Below are positions 43,765 to 52,580 of a stretch of DNA of 64,000 bases, piece by piece (positions within the stretch are counted from its first letter, which is position 1; each line of letters begins with the position of its first letter). The stretch covers positions 124,001 to 188,000 of the forward strand of contig JAFTJA010000004.1 in NCBI GenBank assembly GCA_017456605.1, in the 5' to 3' direction. The notes under the pieces were generated by a model. It was not told where the DNA came from, made no database searches, and was given only the letters and a program-made list of their open reading frames with translations. A program made the position numbers and the translations under genes. This stretch comes from Clostridia bacterium. GTDB taxonomy: Bacteria > Bacillota > Clostridia > Monoglobales > Monoglobaceae.

Positions 43765-43785
43765 AAGATTACCTCACAAGCTGAC

Positions 43786-45192
43786 TCAGGCCTTTGTGAT
43801 TTGCTGACCTTGGGGGGTGTCTTTCACTATTATACCCATTTCCCGCAGTTTATCACGGAGTTCATCTGATTTTGCCCAGTTCTTTTCCTTGCGGGCTTCC
43901 TCACGCTCTTTCAGGATAGCGTTTATTTCGTCATCGGTGTCATCACTGTCACCCTTTGTGAGCAAGCCGAGGACGTTTCCAAGTTCGCGGATTGTGTCGA
44001 TGGTGAAAGAAATCGTTTCCTTTGAAAAATCAGCATTTCCAATGATGTTTTTGTTTGCTTCTGAAACAAGCTCAAAGATAACGGAAATCGCATCGGCTGT
44101 GTTGAGGTCATCGTCCATTGCTGCAATATATTTCTCTTTGAGCGAGGCAATGGTTTCTTTGTATGCTGACTCTTTTTCGGAAAGCTCTGCAAGGCTTTTT
44201 GCGTTCTGCATAGCAAAGGTCATATCACCAAGGCAGTTATAAATTCTGTCAAGAGCAGATTTTGATGACTGCATAAGGTCTTTGCTGAAATTGATGGGAC
44301 TTCTGTAATGAGCTGAAAGCATAAAGAAACGGATAACTTCATAGTCAAACTCTTCAGCGATTTCACGTACAGTGAAAAAGTTGCCCAGAGATTTTGACAT
44401 TTTTTTGTTGTCGATGTTTATATAGCCGTTGTGCATCCAGTAATTTGCAAAAGTAACGCCGTGAGCACATTCGCTTTGTGCTATTTCGTTTTCGTGATGG
44501 GGGAAGATAAGGTCTTGACCGCCGCTGTGGATGTCAATGGTTTTTGCCAGGAATTTGTTTGCCATAGCGCTGCACTCAATGTGCCAGCCTGGTCTTCCCA
44601 TGCCCCAGGGGCTTTCCCATGCGGGCTCGCCGGGCTTTTGCCTTTTCCAGAGGGCGAAGTCCATGGGGTCACGCTTGTCTTCGTTTATGTTTATTCTTGC
44701 GCCACTTTCCAAATCTTCCAGGGGCTGGTGAGAAAGCTTTCCGTATTCCTCGAATTTTTTTGCAGCAAAATAAACATCGCCGTCCACGTTGTATGCATAG
44801 CCGTTGTCTTCAAGCTCTTTCACGATTTCGATGATTGCGTCGATGTTGTCGGTTGCTCTTGGGTGGAAGGTGGCACGCTTGATGCCAAGCCCGTCTGCGT
44901 CCTTGAAATATTCAGCGATATACTGGTCGGCAAGCTCTTTTACTGTGATGCCAAGCTCGTTTGCCTTGTTTATCATTTTGTCGTCAATGTCAGTAAAGTT
45001 CTGGGCAAAATACACCTTGAAACCGCTGTATTCAAGATAGCGGCGGAGGGTGTCAAAGATGATAAAGGGACGCGCGTTTCCTATATGAAAATAGTTATAC
45101 ACTGTGGGACCGCAGGAGTACATACGGATTACGCCTTTTTCCACAGGGATAAGTTCTTCTTTTTTTCGGCTTAGGGTATTAAAAACTTTCAT
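43786..45192 (-). CDS. cysS: cysteinyl-tRNA synthetase
   Basis: CysRS charges tRNA-Cys. The 468-aa class I synthetase has the HIGH-type motif FHIGNARPF, the KMSKS motif [10 protein letters not shown], and zinc ligands including the Cys in [10 protein letters not shown] and those in HIECSAMA and [10 protein letters not shown]. Length is normal and the C-terminal DALR and anticodon domains are complete. GAAAGGAC precedes the ATG. It lies 29 bases after cysE; no T-box leader was recognised upstream of the pair, unlike in Bacillus. Confidence 0.97.
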   Translation of the reverse strand: MKVFNTLSRKKEELIPVEKGVIRMYSCGPTVYNYFHIGNARPFIIFDTLRRYLEYSGFKVYFAQNFTDIDDKMINKANELGITVKELADQYIAEYFKDADGLGIKRATFHPRATDNIDAIIEIVKELEDNGYAYNVDGDVYFAAKKFEEYGKLSHQPLEDLESGARININEDKRDPMDFALWKRQKPGEPAWESPWGMGRPGWHIECSAMANKFLAKTIDIHSGGQDLIFPHHENEIAQSECAHGVTFANYWMHNGYINIDNKKMSKSLGNFFTVREIAEEFDYEVIRFFMLSAHYRSPINFSKDLMQSSKSALDRIYNCLGDMTFAMQNAKSLAELSEKESAYKETIASLKEKYIAAMDDDLNTADAISVIFELVSEANKNIIGNADFSKETISFTIDTIRELGNVLGLLTKGDSDDTDDEINAILKEREEARKEKNWAKSDELRDKLREMGIIVKDTPQGQQITKA

Positions 45193-45221
45193 TTTATTAG
45201 TCCTTTCTGTAACGGGGATTT

Positions 45222-45878
45222 TTATTCCTCAGGATTGTCGTTTTTAAGAGTTGATTTGAGATTGTCAAGTTCCACACGCAGCTTGCAAAGCTCCATAGAA
45301 ACAGGGTCGGGAATGTGAATCTGGTCCAAATCGATTTTTGCAGGAGCGATTTTCACGTTGTCGCGTTTTACTATGTGTGCAGGGACGCCCACACAAGTGC
45401 TATTGGGCGGAATTTCGTTGAGAACAACTGCATTGGCGGCGATTTTGCTGTTGTCGCCTACGGTGAACGGACCGAGAACCTTGGCTCCGCTGCCGATGGT
45501 AACGTTGTTTCCGATGGTTGGGTGACGTTTGCCCTTGTCCTTCCCTGTACCGCCCAAGGTAACGCCTTGGTATATGGTGCAGTTGTCACCGATTATGGCA
45601 GTTTCGCCGATTACCACGCCCATGCCGTGGTCAATAAAAAGTCCGGTGCCTATTTTTGCTGCGGGGTGAATTTCTATGCCGGTCTTGCGTCTTGCCCGTT
45701 TTGAAACCCAGTCGGCAAGGAAATAAAAGCTGTATTCATACAGCTTGTGAGCAAGGCGATATGAAAGAAGTGCTTTCACACCGGGGTATAAAAACAACAC
45801 CTGAAGCCTGCTTCTTGCTGCAGGGTCGCGTTCAAATGCCAGATTTACCTCATCCTTTAAAGTTTTGAAAAAGCTCAT
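45222..45878 (-). CDS. cysE: serine O-acetyltransferase
   Basis: CysE acetylates serine with acetyl-CoA, the first step of cysteine synthesis. The 218-aa protein has an N-terminal helical domain and a C-terminal left-handed beta-helix built from hexapeptide repeats: [40 protein letters not shown] and [20 protein letters not shown]. Catalytic His residues lie in IDHGMG and the KRHPTI segment. The ATG at 45878 follows GTGAGG. It leads the cysE-cysS-mrnC operon behind a consensus promoter. Confidence 0.95.
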   Translation of the reverse strand: MSFFKTLKDEVNLAFERDPAARSRLQVLFLYPGVKALLSYRLAHKLYEYSFYFLADWVSKRARRKTGIEIHPAAKIGTGLFIDHGMGVVIGETAIIGDNCTIYQGVTLGGTGKDKGKRHPTIGNNVTIGSGAKVLGPFTVGDNSKIAANAVVLNEIPPNSTCVGVPAHIVKRDNVKIAPAKIDLDQIHIPDPVSMELCKLRVELDNLKSTLKNDNPEE

Positions 45879-45925
45879 ATAATAAAACCTCACAGTTTTC
45901 TGTGGATAAATTTACATACATAAAT

Positions 45926-45954
45926 ATTATACACTAAAGTTTGGATATAGTAAA
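45926..45954 (-). promoter_or_regulatory. promoter of cysE-cysS-mrnC
   Basis: On the minus strand TTTACT (45954-45949), 17 bp, TATAAT (45931-45926), about 50 bases before the cysE ATG. The leader is too short to hold a T-box. Confidence 0.7.
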
Positions 45955-46100
45955 GTGATTTCTTATAAAAATTATTAGAAAATCTCCTAAATCTATACCT
46001 CAAAATTTATTGTATGCTGTAAAGATTAACAAAGTTCCCAAACGAGTGGCGGGATTTGTATGATTGGAAAGGGGTGAGCATAAAAGTTTTTCAAAATCTA

Positions 46101-46129
46101 TTGAAATTATTTGTCGGTTAATGTATAAT
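46101..46129 (+). promoter_or_regulatory. promoter of the glycosyltransferase operon
   Basis: TTGAAA (46101-46106), 17 bp, TATAAT (46124-46129). Transcription would begin near 46136 and leave a leader of about 130 nt. Confidence 0.75.
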
Positions 46130-46135
46130 AATACT

Positions 46136-46264
46136 GATACTTTGTGTTTGGCAGCCCGGAGCGTTTGTAGCGGGGGCTTATGAACATATTGTAAAGGATA
46201 CAGAATAATTATATACTGAATATGAAAGTTTTTCAGATTGAATGAAGGGAGGACGGAGCTCGAC
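46136..46264 (+). other. structured 5' leader of the glycosyltransferase gene
   Basis: The predicted leader contains a G/C-rich hairpin-like segment (AGCCC at 46153-46157 pairing with GGGCT at 46174-46178, with an inner GC/GC pair) in an otherwise A/T-rich region. I could not match it to a known riboswitch. The rest of the divergent gap (45955-46100) shows nothing recognisable. Confidence 0.3.
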
Positions 46265-47500
46265 TTGGCGCTTAAAATATTTATCGAAGTTTGTCAGCTT
46301 TTGCTGTTTTTTATTGCGGGATATTATTTTATTTTGGCTCTCTTTTCCCTTACGGTTTCACGAAAAGAGCCGGTGGTGAACAAGAAAAACAAATTTGCCT
46401 TGCTTATTGCGGCTCACAATGAAGAAGCGGTTGTGGGGGATTTGGTGAAAAGTCTCAAATCTCTTGATTACCCCAAGGATTTCTATGAAATTTTTGTGGT
46501 TGCGGACAACTGCACCGACAACACAAAAAAAGTCGCCGAAGACTGTGGTGCGGTGGTGTTTGAAAGATTTGACGAAAGTGAGCGCGGCAAAGGCTATGCT
46601 ATGGAATTTGCCTTTGAAAAGATTTTTGCCCTGCAGGAAAATTATGAATATATCTGTGTATTTGATGCGGATAATGTCGTGAATGAGGATTTTCTCATTC
46701 ATATGAACAACAAGATAAATCAGGGTTACCGTGCGGTTCAGGGGTATCTGGACAGCAAAAACCCTGCCGATTCGTGGCTGACGTTTTCCTATTCCCTTTG
46801 GTATTGGATAAACAACAGACTTTCTCAGCTTTCAAGGGGCAATCTTGATTTGGGATGCCGCTTAGGTGGCACCGGCTTTGCGGTTGCAAGCGAGCTGATA
46901 AAGGAATATGGCTGGGGGGCTACGTGTCTTGCTGAAGATACCGAGTTCACCCTTAAGCTTGCGCTGAATGACATAAAGGTTGGATGGGCACATGATGCGG
47001 TTGTCTATGATGAAAAGCCCACAAAAATGTCCACCTCCATGCGTCAGCGAAGCCGTTGGATGCAGGGGCTTGCGGATGTTTCGTCAAGGTATGTAAAGCC
47101 ACTTATGAAAAAGGGGATAGAAGAAAGGTCTCTGGGCGCTTTTCATATGCTCATGAATTTTTGGGGCGATACCCTTTATCCTGCAACACTTGGTTTTTTT
47201 CTGGTTGTTTATGGAATGATTTTCTTTTTGGATGAAAAGTCTGCACTTTATGAGCTGTTTTGTGGGATGTGGCTTGACAACTGGAAATTTCTGCTTCTTT
47301 CGGTGATTATTTTCGGGAATATATTTGTTATTCTGGCGGGGCTTTATAACGACAAAAAGCTTGACAGAAAAGTAATAAAAAACTTTTTCGGCTTTTTGAT
47401 TTATCTTATTACCTGGATTCCTATAGGCATCTGGGGAATTATCAAGAAAGATGAAAAAGAATGGTTTCATACACCTCATTCAGGCGGAAAGGCTGAATGA
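46265..47500 (+). CDS. membrane-bound family 2 glycosyltransferase
   Basis: A processive-type GT2 enzyme of about 411 aa. One N-terminal membrane helix (LLLFFIAGYYFILAL) is followed by the catalytic domain with LLIAAHNEEAVVGDL, VVADNCTDNT, the DxD-like FDADNVV, GTGFAVASELI, the ED motif LAEDTEFTL and RQRSRWMQG (the Q/RxxRW motif), then two or three C-terminal helices. This architecture is that of cellulose, hyaluronan or poly-GlcNAc synthase-like enzymes; the sugar cannot be assigned. It starts at TTG 46265, six bases after GGAG; a TTG at 46238 lies before the ribosome site. Confidence 0.88.
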   Translation: MALKIFIEVCQLLLFFIAGYYFILALFSLTVSRKEPVVNKKNKFALLIAAHNEEAVVGDLVKSLKSLDYPKDFYEIFVVADNCTDNTKKVAEDCGAVVFERFDESERGKGYAMEFAFEKIFALQENYEYICVFDADNVVNEDFLIHMNNKINQGYRAVQGYLDSKNPADSWLTFSYSLWYWINNRLSQLSRGNLDLGCRLGGTGFAVASELIKEYGWGATCLAEDTEFTLKLALNDIKVGWAHDAVVYDEKPTKMSTSMRQRSRWMQGLADVSSRYVKPLMKKGIEERSLGAFHMLMNFWGDTLYPATLGFFLVVYGMIFFLDEKSALYELFCGMWLDNWKFLLLSVIIFGNIFVILAGLYNDKKLDRKVIKNFFGFLIYLITWIPIGIWGIIKKDEKEWFHTPHSGGKAE

Positions 47501-47520
47501 CAGTTTCAGGGGAGGATAAA

Positions 47521-48039
47521 ATGGATATTTTTATTGAAGAAATGGTTGAAAGAAAAAGAACAGGCAAAGATGTAGTGGCTGTTTTTGGACTGATGATACT
47601 TAGCGTTATATTTGTTTATGTTCTTTTGACGATTGTTTTTCCGTTAATTCCGCAGTTTGGCTCGATTTTGTTTGTTTTGGCGGCGGGAGAAATTTATTTG
47701 GCTTATCGCTTTTCGATGTCTTTTAACGTTGAATATGAGTATTCACTGGTTAAAAACGAAATTGATATAGACAAAATTGTGAACCGGAAAAAGAGAAAAA
47801 GAATGACAACTGTCAACATAAAAGGTCTTGAAGCCTTTGGTCGTTGCGGTGAGAATCCGGAATATAAAAAATATGTCGGCAACGCAGGAGTAAAGAAGAT
47901 TTATGCCTGTGCAAAAAAAGACGATGCGGACAACTATTTTGTGGTTTATTTTGAAAACAGCATAAAAGTGATGACTGTTTTTTCGCCCTCCGGGAAAATT
48001 GTTGATGTAATTGAAAAATATAATCCTAAAAGGGTATAA
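47521..48039 (+). CDS. two-TM protein, DUF6106-like
   Basis: The 172-aa product has a short N-terminal cytoplasmic part (MDIFIEEMVERKRTGKD), two membrane helices (about residues 20-60) and a C-terminal cytoplasmic domain with NVEYEYSLVKNEIDIDKI and RKKRKRMTTVNIKG, a PH-like pattern. It resembles the DUF6106 family of Clostridia; function unknown. The ATG at 47521 follows GGGGAGG, which sits at the end of the glycosyltransferase gene. It is three bases ahead of the acpS fusion gene. Confidence 0.72.
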   Translation: MDIFIEEMVERKRTGKDVVAVFGLMILSVIFVYVLLTIVFPLIPQFGSILFVLAAGEIYLAYRFSMSFNVEYEYSLVKNEIDIDKIVNRKKRKRMTTVNIKGLEAFGRCGENPEYKKYVGNAGVKKIYACAKKDDADNYFVVYFENSIKVMTVFSPSGKIVDVIEKYNPKRV

Positions 48040-48041
48040 AT

Positions 48042-49256
48042 ATGATAAATTGCGGTGTTGATATTATAGAAATTTCGCGGATTGAAAGGGCTGTAGGGAA
48101 AAACAAGAATTTTCTGGGCAGGGTGTTTTCAGAAAGCGAGATTGAATATTTCAGGAAAAAAGGAAGCCGTATGGATACTCTGGCGGGCTTTTATGCTGCA
48201 AAAGAAGCTTTTTTGAAATATAAAGGGTGCGGCATCAAAAGTCTGGAGCTTTCAAAGGTTTCGGTGGAGCATGACGAAAGGAATGTCCCGTTTGTGGTGT
48301 ACTGCGGCGTGCGCCAGAGGGTATCTCTCAGTATTTCCCACCACAAAACCTCTGCTGTGGCGGTGGTATGTGGGGATGGCGGATTTTCACTTGAACCTGA
48401 CCCACAAATGAAAGCCCTGATTCCCACAAGACGGGAGGATGCCCACAAGGGAAATTGTGGTCGCGTTCTGGTGATTGCCGGGTCAGAGGGAATGACCGGA
48501 GCGGCAGTGCTTTCGGCAAAGAGTGCACTTCGGTGCGGCAGCGGGCTTGTGACTGTTGCAGTTCCTCATAGTGAAAGACCGATTGTTGCGTGCCCGGTGG
48601 CTGAGGTTATTACAGTTGGACTTGATGCTGAAGGCGGTATGATTTGCCAGACGGCGATGAAAAGGATTTTGGAAGAGACAAAAAAGGCGGATGCTGTTGT
48701 ATTTGGTCCCGGGCTTGGAAACAGCAGGGATATAAAAATGGTGCTTTCAGGTCTTTTGGCGGAATATGAAGGTAAGCTTGTGATTGATGCCGATGGTCTC
48801 AATGCCATGAAAGGTGATTGTGAAATGCTGAAGGATTGCCGATGCCAGGTGGTTTTGACTCCACATCCCGGTGAAATGGCAAGACTTTTGAATGTTACAA
48901 CGGAGGAGATAGCAAAAGACCGAAGCGGTATTGCGTCACGATTTGCAGAAAAATATGGAGCATGTGTGGTTCTCAAGGGAAAAGACACCGTGATAGTAAG
49001 CAAAGACGGTGATGTAAAAATCAACCAAACGGGAAATCCCGGGATGGCAACAGCCGGTATGGGAGATGTGCTTTCGGGTGTTATTGCATCTTTTATGGGG
49101 CAAGGGCTTGGGCCCTTTGATGCAGCTGTTTTGGGGACGTATATTCATGGCAAGGCGGGGGACATCTGTTTGATGGAAAAAGGTGTTCACGGGCTTATTG
49201 CATCCGATGTTTTGGAGGCATTGCCACTTGCGATTAAATCCGAAATTGAGTTTTAG
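48042..49256 (+). CDS. fusion of holo-ACP synthase (AcpS) and NAD(P)H-hydrate dehydratase (NnrD)
   Basis: The 404-aa protein joins two enzymes. Residues 1-115 are AcpS, which puts phosphopantetheine on acyl carrier protein: CGVDIIEISRIER with Mg ligand D7, and FYAAKEAFLKY with E55. Residues about 130-404 are the ribokinase-like ADP-dependent (S)-NAD(P)H-hydrate dehydratase, with GRVLVIAGSEGMTGAAVLS, FGPGLGNS, VIDADGLNAM, LTPHPGEMARLL and GNPGMATAGMGDVLSG. The NnrE epimerase domain usually fused to NnrD is missing, its place taken by AcpS. AAAAGGG precedes the ATG. No frameshift or stop separates the halves. Confidence 0.93.
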   Translation: MINCGVDIIEISRIERAVGKNKNFLGRVFSESEIEYFRKKGSRMDTLAGFYAAKEAFLKYKGCGIKSLELSKVSVEHDERNVPFVVYCGVRQRVSLSISHHKTSAVAVVCGDGGFSLEPDPQMKALIPTRREDAHKGNCGRVLVIAGSEGMTGAAVLSAKSALRCGSGLVTVAVPHSERPIVACPVAEVITVGLDAEGGMICQTAMKRILEETKKADAVVFGPGLGNSRDIKMVLSGLLAEYEGKLVIDADGLNAMKGDCEMLKDCRCQVVLTPHPGEMARLLNVTTEEIAKDRSGIASRFAEKYGACVVLKGKDTVIVSKDGDVKINQTGNPGMATAGMGDVLSGVIASFMGQGLGPFDAAVLGTYIHGKAGDICLMEKGVHGLIASDVLEALPLAIKSEIEF

Positions 49257-49287
49257 AAAATTTTATTGAGCAGGAGTGAGGGGTATT

Positions 49288-50481
49288 ATGGAAGACACAA
49301 ACAGGGCCTGGGCAGAGATTGATATTGATGCCCTGGGACACAATCTCAGACAAATACAGGAGTGTCTTAAGCCAAACACCCGTATGATGGCTATTGTCAA
49401 GGCTGATGCTTATGGACACGGGGTTTTTGAGGTTGCAAAGACTGCCCTTGAAAATGGCGCTGATTATCTTGGCGTTGCGTGGGTTTATGAAGCCATTGAA
49501 CTTCGCAAGATGGGGTTTGATGTGCCCATATTGGTATTGGGAAATTCCACCGACAGTGTTCTTGAAGAAATTATTGAATACAACATCACTGCGGCTGTTT
49601 CGGACGTATCTTTTGCTGAGAAGCTTTCGGAGACAGCTGTGCGTTTGAAAAAAACGGCGAAAATTCATATAAAGATAGATACTGGGATGTCGCGTATAGG
49701 TTTTCTTGCCGATGCTGAGGAGTCCAGACGTGAGACCTGTGACAAAATTTTTGAAATTTCAAAGCTTTCGGGGCTTGAAATAGAAGGGATTTTTTCGCAT
49801 TTTGCAGCAGCTGACGAAGAAAATCCGGCATATACACATATGCAGTATCAACGGTTTATGCAGATTGTTGATTGTGTTTTGGAAAAGGGGATTGATATTC
49901 CCATAAAGCATATGTGCAACAGTGCGGCGCTTGTGAAGTTCCCCGAAATGCAGCTTGATATGGTGAGGGTAGGTGTGATGATTTATGGTCTTTATCCCTC
50001 AAAGGGGTTTGACAAAGGTCTTATTGACCTTGTTCCGGCCATGAGCTTCAAAGCCCGTGTGATTGCTGTCAAAGAGCTTGAAGCTGGTACGGCGCTGAGC
50101 TATGGAAGGACATATGTTCTTGAAAACCGCGCGAAGATTGCCACGGTGTCTGTGGGCTATGCGGACGGATATCCAAGAGCCCTTTCAAACGTGACGGAAG
50201 TTCTGGTAAATGGTCAGCGTGCAAAACAAATAGGAAGAATTTGTATGGATCAATGTATGATTGACGTTTCAAAGGTTAATAATATAAATGTCGGTGACGA
50301 AGTTACCTTGTTTGGCAAAGCATCGGAAAATGGTGTTTCTGCAGATTGCCTTGCTGATACTATTGACACAATAAATTATGAGATAGTGTGCAATGTGGCA
50401 AGACGGGTTCCCCGCATTTATATCAAAGACCAAAAGATTGTAAAAACACTCAGCTACATTTTGCGTGAATATGGCATGTAA
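49288..50481 (+). CDS. alr: alanine racemase
   Basis: Alr makes D-alanine for peptidoglycan using PLP. The 397-aa protein has the PLP lysine K38 in MAIVKADAYGHG and the second catalytic base region ALSYGRTYVLE, plus SRIGF, VGYADGYPR and GRICMDQCMID. Start at ATG 49288 after GAGGGG; GTG 49276 is possible. Its position after acpS and before a mazEF-type pair matches the conserved Bacillus order (acpS ... alr-ndoAI-ndoA). Confidence 0.96.
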   Translation: MEDTNRAWAEIDIDALGHNLRQIQECLKPNTRMMAIVKADAYGHGVFEVAKTALENGADYLGVAWVYEAIELRKMGFDVPILVLGNSTDSVLEEIIEYNITAAVSDVSFAEKLSETAVRLKKTAKIHIKIDTGMSRIGFLADAEESRRETCDKIFEISKLSGLEIEGIFSHFAAADEENPAYTHMQYQRFMQIVDCVLEKGIDIPIKHMCNSAALVKFPEMQLDMVRVGVMIYGLYPSKGFDKGLIDLVPAMSFKARVIAVKELEAGTALSYGRTYVLENRAKIATVSVGYADGYPRALSNVTEVLVNGQRAKQIGRICMDQCMIDVSKVNNINVGDEVTLFGKASENGVSADCLADTIDTINYEIVCNVARRVPRIYIKDQKIVKTLSYILREYGM

Positions 50482-50555
50482 ATACATAAGCGTGTAATTG
50501 TATTTGCAATTAGCCCGGACAAGTCATACTGCGTATAATGTAAAAAGGGATTGAT

Positions 50556-50753
50556 ATGGGGGTGCCTTTTGTGACAGATAAGTGTGAAAAAAGCAATGCT
50601 CTTGCTGGGCCAATCAGTGCAGAGGATGCTGATATGCTGAAAAAAGGTTACGAAGAAATGTCCCGCATCAATCTGAGTTTGGCAGAGGACAGTTTGCTTT
50701 CGGACAACGAGGCACTGGAAATTGCCGAACAAAAACTTGCGGAGTGTGAATAA
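50556..50753 (+). CDS. probable antitoxin partner of NdoA/MazF
   Basis: A 65-aa acidic protein ending two bases before ndoA, with AAAGGG before the ATG (a GTG at 50571 is the alternative start). The segment [15 protein letters not shown] and the acidic end resemble the C-terminal toxin-binding part of clostridial antitoxins encoded upstream of MazF. A ribbon-helix-helix DNA-binding part, present in Bacillus EndoAI, is not evident. Assignment therefore rests mainly on position and the C-terminal pattern. A TATAAT box lies at 50534-50539 without a clear -35. Confidence 0.6.
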   Translation: MGVPFVTDKCEKSNALAGPISAEDADMLKKGYEEMSRINLSLAEDSLLSDNEALEIAEQKLAECE

Positions 50754-50755
50754 TT

Positions 50756-51100
50756 GTGATAATTAAAAGAGGCGATATTTATTACGCAGATTTGAGCCCA
50801 GTGGTGGGTTCTGAACAAGGCGGGGTGAGGCCTGTGCTTATTATTCAGAATGATATAGGCAACAAATATAGCCCGACTGTGATTGCCACAGCCATTACCT
50901 CGCAGATAAACAAGGCAAAGATGCCCACGCATATTGAAATTGATGCCAATGAATATGGGCTTTCAAAGGACTCGGTGGTTCTGGCGGAACAAATCAGGAC
51001 CATTGATAAAAGGCGGCTCAAAGAAAAGATAGGGCATCTTGATGATGAACTTATGACCAGAGTAAATGAAGCACTTGAAATAAGTTTTGGACTTATTTAA
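50756..51100 (+). CDS. ndoA: mRNA interferase NdoA/MazF (EndoA)
   Basis: A ribosome-independent endoribonuclease toxin that cuts mRNA at short motifs (UACAU in Bacillus). The 114-aa protein has the family pattern [17 protein letters not shown] start ([20 protein letters not shown]), [21 protein letters not shown], and [13 protein letters not shown], matching EndoA closely. Start is GTG 50756, with GGAG inside the end of the antitoxin gene. It lies downstream of alr, the usual chromosomal place of this pair in Firmicutes. Confidence 0.94.
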   Translation: MIIKRGDIYYADLSPVVGSEQGGVRPVLIIQNDIGNKYSPTVIATAITSQINKAKMPTHIEIDANEYGLSKDSVVLAEQIRTIDKRRLKEKIGHLDDELMTRVNEALEISFGLI

Positions 51101-51131
51101 GCTGAAAAATAAACTTTTGAGGGGGATAAAA

Positions 51132-51605
51132 ATGAAAAAGAACAAAACGAGATTTAAACTTGCTTTGGCACTTGTGGTGCTGAGCCTTATGTTTACGGTG
51201 GTTCTTGCGGAGCCGGGAACAGAGGATGACCCGCTTATCACAAAATCGTATATTGACGATGTTCTTATGCCAAAGATTGAAAAGTATGTTGAAAGTGCAA
51301 TCGCAGGGCTGAAAACAGGAGGCAGTGGAACAGGAGCTGCTGCTGTCTTTGAGGTTGTTGAAGCCAGCGAGGGTCAGGAGATTATCTGTTCGGCAGGAAC
51401 AGAGCTTATTTTGAGAATGGGAAAAGCAACAATCATCGCCACAGAAAAGGGCGGCCTTGCTGATACCACAGCGGGCTTTGACCTTGCTGACGGAACTGAT
51501 ATGCCGTCGAATCACCTTTTGATTGTGCCGGTTGCTGATGGCAGAGGAATAAGAGCAAACAGCGATATAATCGTGATGATTAAAGGTGGATTTACGAAGA
51601 AATAA
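51132..51605 (+). CDS. secreted protein of a conserved clostridial family, function unknown
   Basis: The 157-aa product has a signal peptide (FKLALALVVLSLMFTVVLA, cleavage before EPG), the motif EDDPLITKSYIDDVLMP, a Gly/Ser/Thr linker and a C-terminal beta-rich domain: FEVVEASEGQEIICSAGTEL and NHLLIVPVADGRGIRANSD. I recognise this pattern (DPL-xxx-SYID followed by a GRGI domain) from many clostridial genomes, where it is a hypothetical protein. GAGGGGG precedes the ATG. It follows ndoA by 31 bases and may be read from the same mRNA. Confidence 0.75.
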   Translation: MKKNKTRFKLALALVVLSLMFTVVLAEPGTEDDPLITKSYIDDVLMPKIEKYVESAIAGLKTGGSGTGAAAVFEVVEASEGQEIICSAGTELILRMGKATIIATEKGGLADTTAGFDLADGTDMPSNHLLIVPVADGRGIRANSDIIVMIKGGFTKK

Positions 51606-51623
51606 TATTTAACCAAAGAATTG

Positions 51624-51666
51624 AAAAAGGCGGCTTGCCAAGTGGCAGGTCGCCTGTATTTTTTAT
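51624..51666 (+). terminator. terminator after the secreted protein gene
   Basis: AAGGCGGCTTGCCA and TGGCAGGTCGCCT form a hairpin (with a wobble/bulge) followed by GTATTTTTTAT. It also faces the end of the converging ispE gene. Confidence 0.75.
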
Positions 51667-52520
51667 ACAAGGTATGCATCGGTTGTAATATGCTTAAATT
51701 CTGACAAGGCTTTTTCTGCCGAAGGCCTATCTTTAAAGACCCCGAAAACAGATGAGCCACTGCCACTCATAAGCGAGTATGATGCACCATTTTTTAGCAT
51801 TATTTCTTTGTATTCGCTGATTTCGGGATGTTCTTTTTGGACGACAGTTTCAAGAATGTTTCCTGCCACCTTTGCCAGAGTGTCAATGTCCTGATTATGC
51901 AATGCGGTGATTGCGGCTTTTATATCAGGGTGTTTTGTGGTGCTGTCAAGAACAAGATTTTTGTAAACATAAGCTGTCGAAATGCTGATTTTTGGCTTTG
52001 CCAGAACAATAAAAGCGTTCTTTAAAGGTGGAAGCGGGGAGAGAATTTCGCCTATTCCCTCGGCGAGCATACATCCGCCATACAGGAAAAAGGGTACATC
52101 TGCGCCCAGGGATTTTGCCAAAACTGCCAGCGCATCACCACTGAGAGGACTTTCAAAAAGGGTATTCAGTGCCATAAGAGTGCCCGCGGCATCCGATGAA
52201 CCGCCGCCGAGACCTGCGCCAACAGGTATATTTTTGCATAAATGAATCCTTGTGGATGCGGTTATGCCGGTTTTTTTGAAAAAAAGATTTGCGGCTTTCA
52301 CGATAAGGTTTTGACCGTCTGTGGGGATATGTTTGTCCTTGCAGAACAGTTCAATGAGAGGTGCGGCTTCGGTTTCGTAGACTGATATCTTTATGATGTC
52401 AAAAAGGTTTATTTCCTGCATAATCATTGAGAGATTGTGATAGCCGTCGCTACGGCGGCCTATTACGTCAAGTGAAAGATTGATTTTTGCAGGGCACTTG
52501 ATTTCAATTTCTTTTTTCAT
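51663..52520 (-). CDS. ispE: 4-diphosphocytidyl-2-C-methyl-D-erythritol kinase
   Basis: IspE phosphorylates CDP-methylerythritol in the MEP isoprenoid pathway. The 285-aa GHMP kinase has CPAKINLSLDVIGRRSDGYH at the N-terminus, the glycine-rich ATP loop NIPVGAGLGGGSSDAAGTL and the C-terminal SYSLMSGSGSSVFGVF. GAGGATAGCG precedes the ATG. It lies 59 bases downstream of ftsH with an inverted repeat between them. Confidence 0.96.
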   Translation of the reverse strand: MKKEIEIKCPAKINLSLDVIGRRSDGYHNLSMIMQEINLFDIIKISVYETEAAPLIELFCKDKHIPTDGQNLIVKAANLFFKKTGITASTRIHLCKNIPVGAGLGGGSSDAAGTLMALNTLFESPLSGDALAVLAKSLGADVPFFLYGGCMLAEGIGEILSPLPPLKNAFIVLAKPKISISTAYVYKNLVLDSTTKHPDIKAAITALHNQDIDTLAKVAGNILETVVQKEHPEISEYKEIMLKNGASYSLMSGSGSSVFGVFKDRPSAEKALSEFKHITTDAYLV

Positions 52521-52540
52521 AATCGCTATCCTCGTAAATT

Positions 52541-52580
52541 AAACGAGAAATTTGCGTGAACAAATTTCTCGTTTTTTTGT
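52541..52580. terminator. hairpin between ftsH and ispE
   Basis: AACGAGAAATTTG and CAAATTTCTCGTT form a perfect 13-bp stem with a CGTGAA loop. On the minus strand it follows the ftsH stop but has only a weak T tract, so it may attenuate or process rather than fully end the ftsH transcript. Confidence 0.6.

Noticed and set aside
44431..45174. 247-codon plus-strand frame over cysS
   Set aside because: Cys/Val/Phe-rich antisense shadow of cysS, which is unmistakable on the minus strand.
45894..46100. T-box riboswitch ahead of cysE-cysS
   Set aside because: Bacillus has one, but the promoter leaves a leader of only about 50 nt and no T-box core or specifier stem was found.
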